In this document: piece after piece, positions 38,293-49,814 of the stretch
Layout of the letters: every line of letters starts with the position of its first letter
Numbering within the stretch: position 1 is the first letter of the stretch
NCBI RefSeq assembly: GCF_963583255.1
Contig: NC_084811.1
Location: 12,976,088-13,040,087, forward strand
From: Pyrus communis
Lineage: Eukaryota > Streptophyta > Magnoliopsida > Rosales > Rosaceae
Reading direction: 5' to 3'
Length of the DNA: 64,000 nucleotides
Position numbers and translations under genes: made by a program
Notes under the pieces: model-generated
What the model was told of the DNA's origin: nothing
The model's input: only the letters and a program-made list of their open reading frames with translations
Databases searched by the model: none

Positions 38293-40928
38293 TATACTAA
38301 ACGCCTAACTTTTCAGTTAATTCCCTTTGTGTCTTTTTTACTGTTCATTCGTCAGTGTTCTTCCCATTTTGCCCTTCAGTTGTTCTTTAAGTTTGGCTTT
38401 TTGTGTTTATCATACAGTTAAATGCCGTTTTTGTCCCTGCTGTGCGATAGAAATCTCTTGATTTCTTCAGAAAGCCGAGAAACCTAACCACTCAGCTTCA
38501 CCATCTCTCTACCATCTCTGCTCTCTTCGATCTCTGCTTCGCCTTCTTCGATCTTTGCTTCGTGATCTCTTCCATCTCTGCTTTTTCCGTGATTTCCTCT
38601 TTTCTGATCGGCTTCTATTCGAATTGAAAACCTTCTAGAGCTCTCTTTCCCATATTACAGCAGCAATTTTGCTCCAAATCTTTCCAATTGAAAAAAACCC
38701 ACATCATCATCATCTATTCCTCATCAACACAGGTACTTTCTACACCTATTATATGTTCAAATCTGCTTCAAATTTCTGATTTGATATAATTAGACTTTAG
38801 AAAAAACTTGATGATTTTGTGGGTTAGAAATTTTTTTACTAATTTTCTGTGTTCGTGTTCACCACCATCGACGCGGGCAAAGCTTCCCAATTTGGCCTTT
38901 TTTTCCGATTTTTCTAACCCATCATTTGGTTTCCGAGAAAAAAAAAATTTAATAACAAAAATGTTTTTTTTTATTTTTTATGCAGAGCCGAAGGGTTCTT
39001 CAACATTAAGATTTAGATATCCCAGGTTGGTTCAAGGATTTTGCCTCTGAACTCAATTCAGTTACACATAGTCTCTCTCTACTTTGATTCTCTCATTAGT
39101 TCTTCGCTTCGGCACCGACAAAGTCTCGAACATAAAATCATTGAATTAGTTCGCATGTTATTTTCCACTTCCTCAGCAACTGATGGAAATCTAGGCCTGC
39201 CATTTGACTAATTGACTTCAAATCTTATCAAACAGACCTATATGAGACATATATACTTTAGAAATTATAATTTTCCTGTTTTATTTTATCTTCATTACAT
39301 CAAGATTTTTTATTGGATTTGGTGGTTAAGATGAATTGAGTAATTAATCTAAAATATCTCTTTTGATTTAATGGTTGTGATAATATGATGATGTGGTGGT
39401 TATTATGATGGAAATGGATGTTAAAAAATTATGAATTTAACATGATTGAATTCCAACTTTTCCTTTCGTATTAGGCTATATTGGTTTGAGCATGATTGAA
39501 TTGATTAGCTTGCATATGAATGGTTTTTAAATTGTACTCTTATCGTTTCTCACAGGTGCCACACGCCCATATATCAGTTGCTTGGCCATTACCCAAAAAA
39601 AAAAAAAAAAACCGGGGCTTTTGCTTGCCACTCAGGTTTGTCTCGAAATTAGGTTGTTTTTTGTTCCGATTTGTGTCCTTCAGTCATGTTGTGTTTATCC
39701 GTTTTTTAATTGTTGATACAGGACTTGAAAAAAATTGTGAAAAACTGCATTAAGGTACTCCCCCAACGAAATCGTCAATCACCTCTTCACCCAAGGTCTC
39801 CCTCTATTTCTCTTTCTCCTTACTTTCTCTCTAAAATCTTCATCCTTTTCAAATTTATTTGTCTAATTTTTTAATTTGAAGTTTTCAGTCTTCTCTATTA
39901 ATGATAAATAAATTTTTTTTTTTAAAAAAAGTACTAGACTAAAGCATAGTTGTATTAATGGATCTCTAATTCTAATAAATCTTGCATGTTGGCCGAATTG
40001 ACAATAGTCAGAGTTCACCCTTTGTCTGTCTTTCCAACTTTCTACTGAGGCATAGTTGTATTAATGAGTCTCTAATCCTAATAAATTAGGGATTCTCAAC
40101 CCATATATGATTTTAGTTTTGGGGTTTTTTTTTTTTTTTTTTGATAGCCAAAGTTAATTAATCCTTAATATCTATATTAATAAATTTTGTTATTAATTTA
40201 AGCACAAAAATCCTAAATTATTTTCTAAATATAGGGAGGGATCTTTTTGCATTGTTTTAAAGGGGCATGAAAGTTCACTATTGTAAGCCTAATGTTCTGT
40301 TAAACCTTTTTTCCAGTTAGATGATAAGATATCAATCAAGGATCGATTTGATAAAAGCTAATGTTTAAAATTGTTTCTCTTCGAGTGTTTTCTAAATATG
40401 TTGCAATTTATTTATTTAAAACTTTATCATAATCTTTTGGTAATTAAATTATAATAATCTGTGATGACGATCTTATTTATTGGATTGCATATTTGAGAAT
40501 TTAGATCTTTGTTTGCAATTTTAATTGCATGACTTTAAATGTATTCTATTTTCTTATTCCCAGATTTGAATTTAAAAAGCAGTAGCTGCTACAGTGCAAA
40601 TCCAATTGCTTATCTTATTTCTATGCCTTCTGTTTAATCCGTTGTCAGGCAAGGCTCAAATCTTTCAAATTTGTCTTCGTTTTGGATTGCATGTCTACAT
40701 AAGGATTTAACATTTTATAGTGTAGTTTCAATCATAAAAGATAGTTAACTAAGGTTTTCTGAATCATTATTAGGGTTGGTTTTTGCATAATAGTTTCGAA
40801 ATGTAACTTCTATGTGTTTGTTTTGGTTGATTGTAGATTACATATTGTCAAGTATTTAATAATTGACTTTTTTTCCTAGGGTTCTCAGCCCATTATCTGT
40901 TGTTTGGAGTTCAAACTTTTTTCAAGCC

Positions 40929-43900
40929 ATGTTAACAAGGTCTAGAAATACCAAACTTAATAGAATGATACAAGAAGGCCATATCGTTGGTTCTTCCAGT
41001 GGTATACAACTTTGTGATAAACCAGGCTTTGAACCTCAGAACAAAAGACGAAAAGAAGACCATATTGTTGGTTCTTCCAATGGCATACAAGTTTGTGATA
41101 AACCAGGTTTTGAATTTGAAAACGAAAGACAAAAAAATGTTGACAATGTGTGTTCAACAAGTACAAACACAGTTCAAACAATTGTCAATGTCGATACATT
41201 TGATAATCCGAATCAAATTAGTAAAGGTCAAGCCAATTTTCAGAAAAATAAAAAAGGTAAACTAACTTTTTAACTTGCAATTTCTTTGGGTTGGTTATGT
41301 ATTTATGACTTTGTTTCTAATAGGTTGACTTGTTTTTTTCCCTCCCTTCACCTGTTTTCTCAACAGGAAATGTTCAGAAATATGTGGATTTGGGAGATAA
41401 AAATTATAAGTGCATCCATTGTGGTGCACTTTTTTGGATAAAAGAGTCTTTAAAGCAGAAGTCCAAGAATAATGAGCCCCTTTATTCTCTTTGTTGCCAA
41501 CAAGGAAAAGTCAAGCTTCCACGTCCAATGCCTACTCCTCACTTTTTAGAAAATTTGCTTGACCCAACTAAAGGCCAAACAAGCTTATTGTTTAGACAGA
41601 ACATTAGAGCTTATAATTCAATGTTTGCATTTACTTCAATGGGAGCTAAAGTTGATCACACAGTTAACAATCAGTCAGGCCCTTACATTTTTAAAATTAG
41701 TGGTCAAGTGCATCATTTAATGGGCTCTTTGTTACCCCCTGATGGTGAATGTCCAAGGTTTGCACAACTATATGTGTATGACACTGCTAATGAAATTGGA
41801 AATCGTCTCAATGCTGTTAATTGTAAGGAAACAAATATGAAGCTTGATCAAAATATTGTCAAAGGTTTGATCAACATGTTCAATGAATCAAATGAATTGG
41901 TTCAAGTGTTTCGAACAATTAGAGATAAATTTGAAAACAATTCTCTTCCTTCTTTGAAAATAACTATATTGGGTAGGCAATTAAATGATGATAAACAATA
42001 TGGACAGCCTATATGTGATGAAATTGCTGGTTTAATAGTGGGTGATATTGGTCAATTTGACTCAAATAGAGATATTGTCATAGAGTTTAAAGATGGTGAA
42101 CTAAAACGTGTGACAAAATTAAATCCAAAATTTATGTCTTTACAATATCCCATTCTTTTTCCATATGGTGAAGATGGATACAGACCTGATTTAAAATTGA
42201 ATATTCCCTCAAACAATCGCCCATGTAAAAGAGGAAGAGTGACTATGAGAGCATTTATAGCCTATCAAATTCAAGAAAGGGAGTCTCAAGTAGATACATT
42301 GTTAAAAGGAGGAAGACTTTTTCAACAATTTTTGGTGGATGCTTATGCAACACTTGAAGATGATCGATTGGATTACATTAGAAAAAATCAAAAAAAATTA
42401 CGAAGTGAGGTGTATAAAGGTATTTATGACGCTGTATCAAAAGGTGATCATGATGCTGATAACATAGGCAAAAAAGTAATATTACCTAGCTCATACACAG
42501 GAAGCCCTAGATATATGCTTAACAACTATCAAGATGCAATGGCTATTTGTAGACAATTTGGTAATCCTGATTTGTTCATAACATTCACTTGCAATATCAA
42601 ATGGCCTGAAATTGTGAGAGAATTTGATATAAAACCTGGATACAAGTCAGAGGATAGACTAGATATCATTTCTAGGGTTTTTAAGATGAAACTTGATGAT
42701 ATGATTTGCTACATAAAATCAGGAGAACCTTTTGGAGAAGTTGAAGCAGGTGAGTTTAAGAAATAATTTTTTTTTCTCAATTTCTTTCTTTTAATCTTTA
42801 CAATGAAATTGACTGTGGTTTATATATTTCCTAACTTGATTGCAAACAGATGTTTGTACAATCGAGTTTCAGAAAAGAGGGTTGCCTCACACTCACATCT
42901 TAATTTGGTTAAAGAAGCCTTACAAATGCTACTCTGCTGATGACATAGATTCCATCATTTCAGCTGAAATACCAAATAAAAATTCAGATCCTCTCCTTTA
43001 TGAAATTGTCAACCAATTCATGATTCATGGTCCTTGCGGACAACTTAATCAAAATTCTCCATGCATGCGAGAGGGAAAATGTTCTAAGTTTTTCCCAAAG
43101 CAATACAAAAGTGAAACAATTTTTGAAACAAATACTTTTCCTGTGTATAGGCGTCGTGATGATTCGTCAAAATTTGTGGTTAAAAATGGGATGCAAATTG
43201 ATAACAGTTTTGTTGTACCTTACAATTCAAATTTATTATTGAGATACAATGCTCATATAAATGTTGAGTCATGTTGTCAATCAATGCTTATAAAATATCT
43301 TTTCAAATACATAAACAAAGGTTCAGATCGAGCAAGAATTGTTTTTGAAGAGAATTCAAACAATGAAATACTTGCTTATCTAAATTGTAGATATACATCT
43401 CCATACGAAGCTGTTTGGAGATTGTTTGAGTATCCAATTCATATGAGAGAACCTCCTGTTGAACGATTGCCAGTACATCTTCCTTTGGAACAAACTATTG
43501 TTTTCAATAGTAATCAATCACTTGAATCAATTGTTAATCAAAAAGCTTCTGAAAACACAATGTTGACAAGTTGGTTTGAAATAAATAAAATTTTTCCTGA
43601 AGCACGAACATTAACTTATGCAGAATTGCCATCAAAGTTTCTATGGGAATCTCGACATAAGATTTGGAAGCCTAGGAAAAGAAAAGGAGGATCCATAGGC
43701 AGAATTGCCTACGTGCATCCTGCATCAGGTGAGTTATACTATTTAAGAATGCTTCTCAATATTCAAAAAGGTGTTCTCAATTTTGATGACATTAGAACTG
43801 TGAACGGCATTATTCAACCATCGTATCAAGCTGCGTGTAAATGTTTGGGTTTACTAGGGGATGACAAAGAGTGGATTGAAGCTTTAGAAAATGCAGTTAA

Positions 43901-45786
43901 TATTGCAACATCTCGCGAGTTGAGGCAATTATTTGTTACAATGATTTTATTTTGTGAAATAGCAAATCCTCAACAGCTTTTTAATAGTCATTGGCAATAT
44001 ATGTGTGATGACATTTTGTATGAGCTTCGAAAATCTTTTGCAATGCCAACTCTGAATTTACCAGAATTCGAATTAAAAAAATTCTCTTCTATTTGAATTA
44101 GAGCAACTATTTAATGCATCATTTAGCTCTTTAAAAGATCATAATTTGCCTATGCCTGATGAAAGAAAAATTTCAGAAATTAGAAACAAATTGTTGAGGG
44201 AAGAATTAAATTACAATTGTGATGATTTAAGTAGAGAACATTCTGTTTTGGTAACACAGCTTAATGAAACCCAAAAATTTGTCTATGATTGTGTTATTAG
44301 TACTGTGAATGAAAAAAAGTCGGGTCTCTTTTTTGTTTATGGCCATGAAGGAACTAGAAAAACATTTTTATGGCATACAATAATAAGTAAAATCAGATCT
44401 GAGGGTAAAATTGTTTTAGCAGTTGCTTCATCTGGAATAGCTTCATTACTTTTACCAAGTGGTAGAACTGCTCACTCCATATTTAAAATTCCTCTCATAG
44501 TTACAGATTGCTCAACATGTCAAATTAAGAAAGGGACTCATCTTGCTAAATTAATTGAAAAAGCAGATCTTATTATTTGGGATGAAACTCCTATGAATCA
44601 TAAACATTGTTTTGAAGCATTAGACAAGTCACTTTCTGATATTTTATCACATTCAAACGATTCAAATAGAAGTGCTCCATTTGGTGGCAAACCTTTTTTA
44701 TTAGGCGGTGACTTTAGGCAAATTTTACCAGTTATTCCTGCTGGAACAAAAGAAGAGATAATAGATGCCTCTTTAAATAACTCTTATTTATGGCCTTTTT
44801 TCAAAGTATTTCAGTTGAAGGAAAATATGAGGCTTTCACAAAAGGGATTAAACAATGATCAAAAGGAAAAACTTGCTAATTTTGCATCTTGGATTTTACA
44901 GATAGGTGATGGCCAAATTAGGGATACACTTGATTCAAATGACAAAGATACATGTTGGATTGAAATTCCAGATGATTTACTCATTCATTCATACTCTGAT
45001 CCTATTCATTCTATTTTTTCAGCAACTTATCCAGACTTTGAAAATAATTTTGCCAGTTTTGAATATTTACGAGAGCGAGCTATTGTTACACCAAAAAATA
45101 ATATTGTAGCGGAGATAAATGATTATGCAATAGATTTGTTACCTGGTCAAAAACACATTTATTTAAGCTCTGATTCTTTATACTCATCTTCTGGAAATTT
45201 TGAGACTCTTAGTATAATGTATCCTACAGAATTTCTCAACACACTTGATTTCAATGGCTTGCCTTCACACAAGTTAATTTTAAAGATTGGAATGCCTATT
45301 ATGTTGCTCCGAAATTTAAACCAATCTTTAGGTTTGTGTAATGGAACAAGATTGGTTGTGACTCAATTATTTGATAGAATTATTGAAGCTAGAATACTTG
45401 CTGGCAGCAACATTAATTACAAAGTTTTCATTCCTAGAATAACCTTGACAGCAACTGAAAACAAATGGCCTTTTGTATTTAAAAGACGTCAATTTCCAAT
45501 AAGACCATGTTATGCAATGACGATTAACAAAAGTCAAGGACAATCATTGAAACAAGTGGGACTCTATTTACCACAACCTGTCTTCACTCATGGTCAATTA
45601 TATGTTGCATTATCTAGAGTCACATCAAGAGAGGGTCTCAAAGTTTTAATTACTAACAACAATGAAATGCCAAATACATTTACAAAAAATATAGTTTACA
45701 AAGATGTTCTACAAAATTTAACAACAGGTTGTAGCTTGCATACATCTGCAATTAAAAACTTGCATATTACACATTTTGATATATAA
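40929..45786 (+). pseudogene. Helitron Rep/helicase (RepHel), frameshifted
   Basis: Encodes the HUH endonuclease-helicase that nicks and unwinds DNA for rolling-circle transposition. Proposed exons: 40929-41256, 41367-42749, 42850 onward, with GT..AG introns that keep frame. Helitron-like N region 41400-42749; Rep motif RGLPHTHILIWL (HUH histidines at 42888 and 42894); paired tyrosines in KYLFKYINKG (about 43295 and 43307). The frame shifts at an A run (44075-44081): the upstream frame stops at 44094, while the downstream one resumes as LLFELEQLF. The PIF1/RecD-type helicase follows: Walker A GHEGTRKTF (44341-44367, Arg where Gly of GTGKT is expected), Walker B WDETPM, GGDFRQILPV, and YVALSRVTS near the end. 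Total length about 1550 residues if joined. The frameshift plus Walker change argue for an inactive copy. Confidence 0.88.
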
Positions 45787-45824
45787 ACACTTTTTTCCTA
45801 ACAATATGTATATTTTGCTTGCAG

Positions 45825-46397
45825 ATTTACAAGACAATCAGCATCGTGCCAATTCGTAGCAAGAGTCACTCACCAAGACATTGCAGGGCACGAGTGTACA
45901 ATTCAGACTCAGGATATGCAGGTATATATTGATTTGATTTCCGTTGTATTGGTTGAAGCTTTGTTAACAATACTAGAGTTGTTAAATTTGTCTGCCATAT
46001 ATATTCACCAAATTATGTCTCAATGTTGTTGTTGCTGTTACTCGGTCATGGGGTTTCTTAAGGTAGATTGTTATCGAGTTTGAATTTTCTATTTTCTTTC
46101 TGCAAATTATTTTTTAATTATTATTTGTTTTAGGAACTGCAATTGCATAATTGGATAAGAAAACTAGAAAATATGTTCGATTAGAACAAATAATTTTAAT
46201 CATATCTTTAATTTATTTTTGCATTCTATCTTGGTATCATGTTGAGTGTTAGTCTTATCTTTAAAGTTTAAGCGATGCTGAGTTTGTTTAAACTCTAATC
46301 GTAATTGTAGGTTGATTTGGACCCTAGCAACAATGAACGCTTCCTAGATGTAACTCTTACTAGGGATAACAACATTATCGCTGGCAAGATATATCAG
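45825..46397 (+). pseudogene. Two spliceable exons of an unidentified captured gene
   Basis: Exon-like 45825-45921 is preceded by TTGCTTGCAG and followed by GTATAT; it reads FTRQSASCQFVARVTHQDIA.. in one frame. Exon-like 46311-46397 is preceded by AATTGTAG and followed by GTGCTT; it is exactly 29 codons, VDLDPSNNERFLDVTLTRDN... The phases join without a stop. I do not recognise the protein. It lies between the Helitron helicase and the ATP-citrate lyase fragment, on the same strand, so it may be another captured host segment or an accessory Helitron exon. Confidence 0.45.
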
Positions 46398-46526
46398 GTG
46401 CTTCTAACTCAATTTTGACTTCCTTTGCAGTGTGTATCATTTCCTAATTTTGACTTCAAACTTGATCTTGCTTATAGTTTTTAGTTTTTGAAAATGATGT
46501 AAATGTAATAACCGAGGTTTGTAATA

Positions 46527-47326
46527 GGGAGGGAGACACCATCAATTTGTTGGAATCATTAACCCCGGTTATGAGGGATTTCAGAAGCTATTTTTCCGTT
46601 AAGAGGAAATTGCCATATCAGTGCACTCAAAGTAAGTCGCCATTCTCTCATCCTCTTCCTAAATTTTGACTTTTGTGGCTACAAACTACCTTTTGTATAG
46701 TTATGTATATGCATGTATGCTTGGTTGATCTTAATTTTCCATATCCAATGTATTCAAATCATGTTCATAGTCAGATTACCATTCTTGATCTGTTGTTTCA
46801 AGATTGTCTGACCTTTGGGTTGATAACTATTGAAGCATCATGCACTGCACATCCTACTGCTGATGTCTTAATCAACTTTGCTTCATACAAAAAGTCAATG
46901 ATTATTCTATGAGTAGTCTTCAGGAGTGCGAAACTTCTATAGTTGTACCTAACGATGAATGTATGTTGATATATCTGCAATGCTCCCACTTCTTCCATGG
47001 CTGCTTTTATGCAACCAACCATTAGAGTTGTGGCAATTATTACTGAAGGTGTACCTAAGTTAGACACTAAGCAATTGATCGCATATGCACGGGCAAACAA
47101 CAAGGATACACCATTGATGCAAAGTCATCTTAATTTCACTAACCTATGAAAATGAACTAGCTATACTAACTTTAATTATCGTATCTTTTGCAAGTTGTCA
47201 TTGGCCCTGCTACTGTTGGAGGAATTCAAGCTGGAGCTTTTAAGATTGGTGACACTGCTGGAACAATTGATAACATTATTCACTGCAAGTTATACAGGCC
47301 TAGATCTATTGGTTTTGTCTCCAAAT
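46527..47326 (+). pseudogene. ATP-citrate lyase B-chain gene fragment captured by Helitron
   Basis: ATP-citrate lyase makes cytosolic acetyl-CoA from citrate; this is a piece of its plant B subunit. Three exon-like blocks with introns kept: 46527-46631 (GRETPS, then after a 1-base shift GIINPGYEGFQKLFF, a TAA, EEIAI; ending before GTAAGT), 46826-47104 (TIEASCTAHPTADVLINFAS, then after ~90 bases of non-homologous DNA SSMAAFMQPTIRVVAIITEG and LIAYARANNK), and about 47195-47326 ([35 protein letters not shown]). The start and the whole catalytic C-terminal citryl-CoA lyase half are missing. Retained introns show capture of genomic DNA rather than cDNA. Frameshift and stops make it a pseudogene. 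Confidence 0.88.
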
Positions 47327-47559
47327 ATGTATGTAGCTAATCCAATATCTTGAACTTCAGATAATTTGGTTATCCAATACCTTAAACATTTAGCGTATTG
47401 CAATTGAGTTCATTCATTTTTGTCATGTGCCCTTATGTTGGCAAGACTGTCCAGGTCATGGTACAAAATCACAATGTTCATATGTCCTACCTTTTCTTTT
47501 TTGCTTCACTTGCTTGAACATTGATGACTGCCTTTCTTCTTTGATTTGAGTCGATTTAG

Positions 47560-47691
47560 GTGGTTCCACACATAACTGATGTCATTAAGACATGGGGAAA
47601 AGCTATTTCAGTCATTTCCGTTGATGGAAAAGAGCACCCTGCAAATGTTTATGTAGATCATTGGGAGCTTAATTTATTAGTATTTATGTAG
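47560..47691 (+). pseudogene. Exon-like segment, unidentified
   Basis: A 44-codon frame directly after a CGATTTAG acceptor: VVPHITDVIKTWGKAISVIS, VDGKEHPANVYVDHWELN, ending in TAG. The composition is protein-like. It is not part of ATP-citrate lyase as I know it; it may be the last exon of the same unknown gene as 45825-46397. Function unknown. Confidence 0.4.
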
Positions 47692-49212
47692 AAATAGAAA
47701 TAATTATAAATGAAACCATCTTATCAGACATGACCTTTCTTTTGTTTGGTTGTGTTTTGCAACTCATCAACAACAGTAAACAAATGAAGGTTATAAGCTC
47801 TCCATAATAGGGTAGTCTTTTATTCATTTTAAAAATCATCCGTATGATAGTTGGTAGATTTTTTCTATTTGAAATTTCTTATTATTGTGGTAGAGTTGTG
47901 TCAAGATTTCTTTTGCTATATTGATATTTTGCTATACATTCTTTACATACAATTTAATATGTCCATTTATGCTCTCGAAAATTAATAAAATATATATTTT
48001 GGTTCTGCATCTTTGTAACAGAATGGACAACCTCCCGTGATTTGTAGGCTTTTAAACCACCAAAAAAACATAAGGGTCTCTGCATGTAAAGTGTGCACAA
48101 GTTAAGGCAGGTAAATTTCAAAAACTCATGTTTGTACAAGCTATTATAATTATTATTTTCTTACTATAATTTTGGTTTTAATGATAAATTTTGGATTTGC
48201 CCATTTGGGGATTTCCCAGTTCAGAACCTAGGAAACAAGTAGCACTGCTGACGCACTGTTGGAGAGATTATGAACCTCTGTTAAATCACAGTCCAGTGAA
48301 GGGATTAGCCCGTTCGACTTTGTGTTTTAGATGAATCCGTTTCGGATTGGGAGAAAATTTAAACCCAGAAAAAGTTGGGTTTCCTGATGAGTTGTCCGGC
48401 AGATTTCAGGTGACTAATTTCGTGATTACAGATAACTTTGTACCATGACATTGTGGTATGCTATCGAATCTAATTAGCGATTTTTTTGTATGGTTTTTCT
48501 GTGGATGCAGGTTGGCAACAAACAGGTTGATCACATCTTGAGTTTTCCGACTGATTTATTCAATCCTATCAGTTCTGATTCTGTCCCTCCATAACATTTC
48601 TAGCACCATCTGCCTTGCTATCATCACAGCTTGGCTTTCATTTCCTCAGGTAAAGTTTCCACCTTTTATTCTTCAGGAAAATAACAAAGATTCCAAATTT
48701 ATTGAACTATATAGTCATTTTCTGTCAAGTTTATTCTTAAAGTTTTTAATTTAAATTTTTTCAATTTGAATAGGAGGAATGGTGGAATGGTGGATGTCAG
48801 AGTTTCTTTTACAGCAATTCAAAGGGAAGAGCTTGACAGACAATGGACTCTTCCCCTATTCCTCCACATTCACTTTTACCAATTTCCAAGAACACATTAA
48901 ATTCCCTCAAAATATAAGCCGACGTATGGAAAAGCTTCGAATTCCTTGGTTTCCTCCAATTAGTATGCAGAACTCTAAAAAAAGAAAAAAGTGCGGGTTG
49001 AATGACTACCCTCATATATACACCGACAGATATGTAAAAAATTAGAATGGTGAAGTGAGGGTTTAATGACCTATTACTCATTTGATTCTATTTAAATAAA
49101 GTTCGCTGATTGGGTTCAATGACTTATTACTCATTTGCCGTTCATAATTCTCTGTTTTTCACTCAAACATTGTGAAAATTGAACCTATAAAATATTTCAT
49201 ATGATTTTAAAT

Positions 49213-49243
49213 CCCGCAGCATCGCGCGGGTACAAATTTCTGG
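49213..49243 (+). terminator. Helitron 3' terminal hairpin and CTGG end
   Basis: CCCGC-AGCATCGC-GCGGG stem-loop followed by ten bases and CTGG. Such hairpins mark the end of rolling-circle strand transfer in Helitrons. The usual plant terminus is CTAG; here it is CTGG, still within the CTRR rule. Confidence 0.85.
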
Positions 49244-49246
49244 TTG

Positions 49247-49355
49247 TAAACTAAAAGTCAAATTCTAATCTCTTGACTTCGTTCAGAAGCTTGACTTCCA
49301 ATTTCTTGGCTTGCTGGATGAGTGCCATTAATTTGAATTCCCTCATTTGAAACTA
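49247..49355 (-). other. Short open frame with coiled-coil character
   Basis: On the minus strand a 34-codon stretch reads QMREFKLMALIQQAKKLEVK, LLNEVKRLEFDF and stops (TAG), only 4 bases from the Helitron end. The Lys/Glu/Leu spacing suggests a helix. It might be the tail of the MULE-related or other gene into whose edge the Helitron inserted. Not recognised. Confidence 0.25.
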
Positions 49356-49559
49356 TCAACAGAAACACCAAAATCAAACGAAATTATGAAGAATGAATTC
49401 ATATGTAAAAACTAAAAACAAAAAAAAAAAAAACAAAAAACAAAAAATCACATTGTGGTATCCAGTAAATATGAAAAATAGATTTTGACCTCCTTTCCTA
49501 GTGTCACCAGTTCTCTTTGGTGCATCGACTCCTCAGCTTGCTCTTCTCGTTATCCATCT

Positions 49560-49814
49560 ACTTCCGCTCCTCCTCTTTGCATTGATTCAAGATTTCCTTT
49601 TGGGCACCTTTTTTCTATTATGACACAATGTACCACAAATTTTAAATGATAATGCACAAGATCTCTTTCTCTTTCCTCCATTCTTACGTTCTCTGCCTCT
49701 TTTCTCCTATTTTTTGTGGGCCACCCGCGAGGTTTCCTTAAGGGTGGGGGATGAACGGCGTTATAAGGGCCATTCGCCCAGTACCTCTCATTTGGAACAG
49801 GGTGAATATGATGA
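49560..49814 (-). pseudogene. MULE transposase C-terminal fragment
   Basis: On the minus strand the sequence reads HPVPNERYWANGPYNAVHPP, LRKPRGWPTKNRRKEAENVR, the typical end of plant Mutator-like transposases (IHPIPN.. then PP..RR.PGRPKK.RR), followed in another frame by CGTLCHNRKKVP, a decayed zinc knuckle. It continues the gene whose upstream part is at 56294-56976; the LTR element 49815-56293 lies between, with GATGA on both sides. The split is therefore an insertion into an existing MULE gene. Confidence 0.7.

Larger units (their letters stand above)
38293..49243 (+). mobile_element. Helitron, about 10.9 kb, with captured gene fragments
   Basis: Rolling-circle transposon. Right end: hairpin CCCGC (49213-49217) with GCGGG (49226-49230), then TACAAATTT and terminal CTGG followed by T: the expected CTRR-T end with hairpin ~10 bases upstream. 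Left end: TATACTAAACGCCTAACTTTTC from about 38293, resembling the TC-TATACTAA start of plant Helitrons but with the leading TC degenerate, so the exact base is uncertain. Inside is a Rep/helicase gene (40929-45786) followed by host-type exons (45825-47691). No target duplication is expected for this class. Confidence 0.8.

Noticed and set aside
46798..47103. 101-codon minus-strand frame
   Set aside because: Antisense of the ATP-citrate lyase fragment, whose sense reading is convincing.
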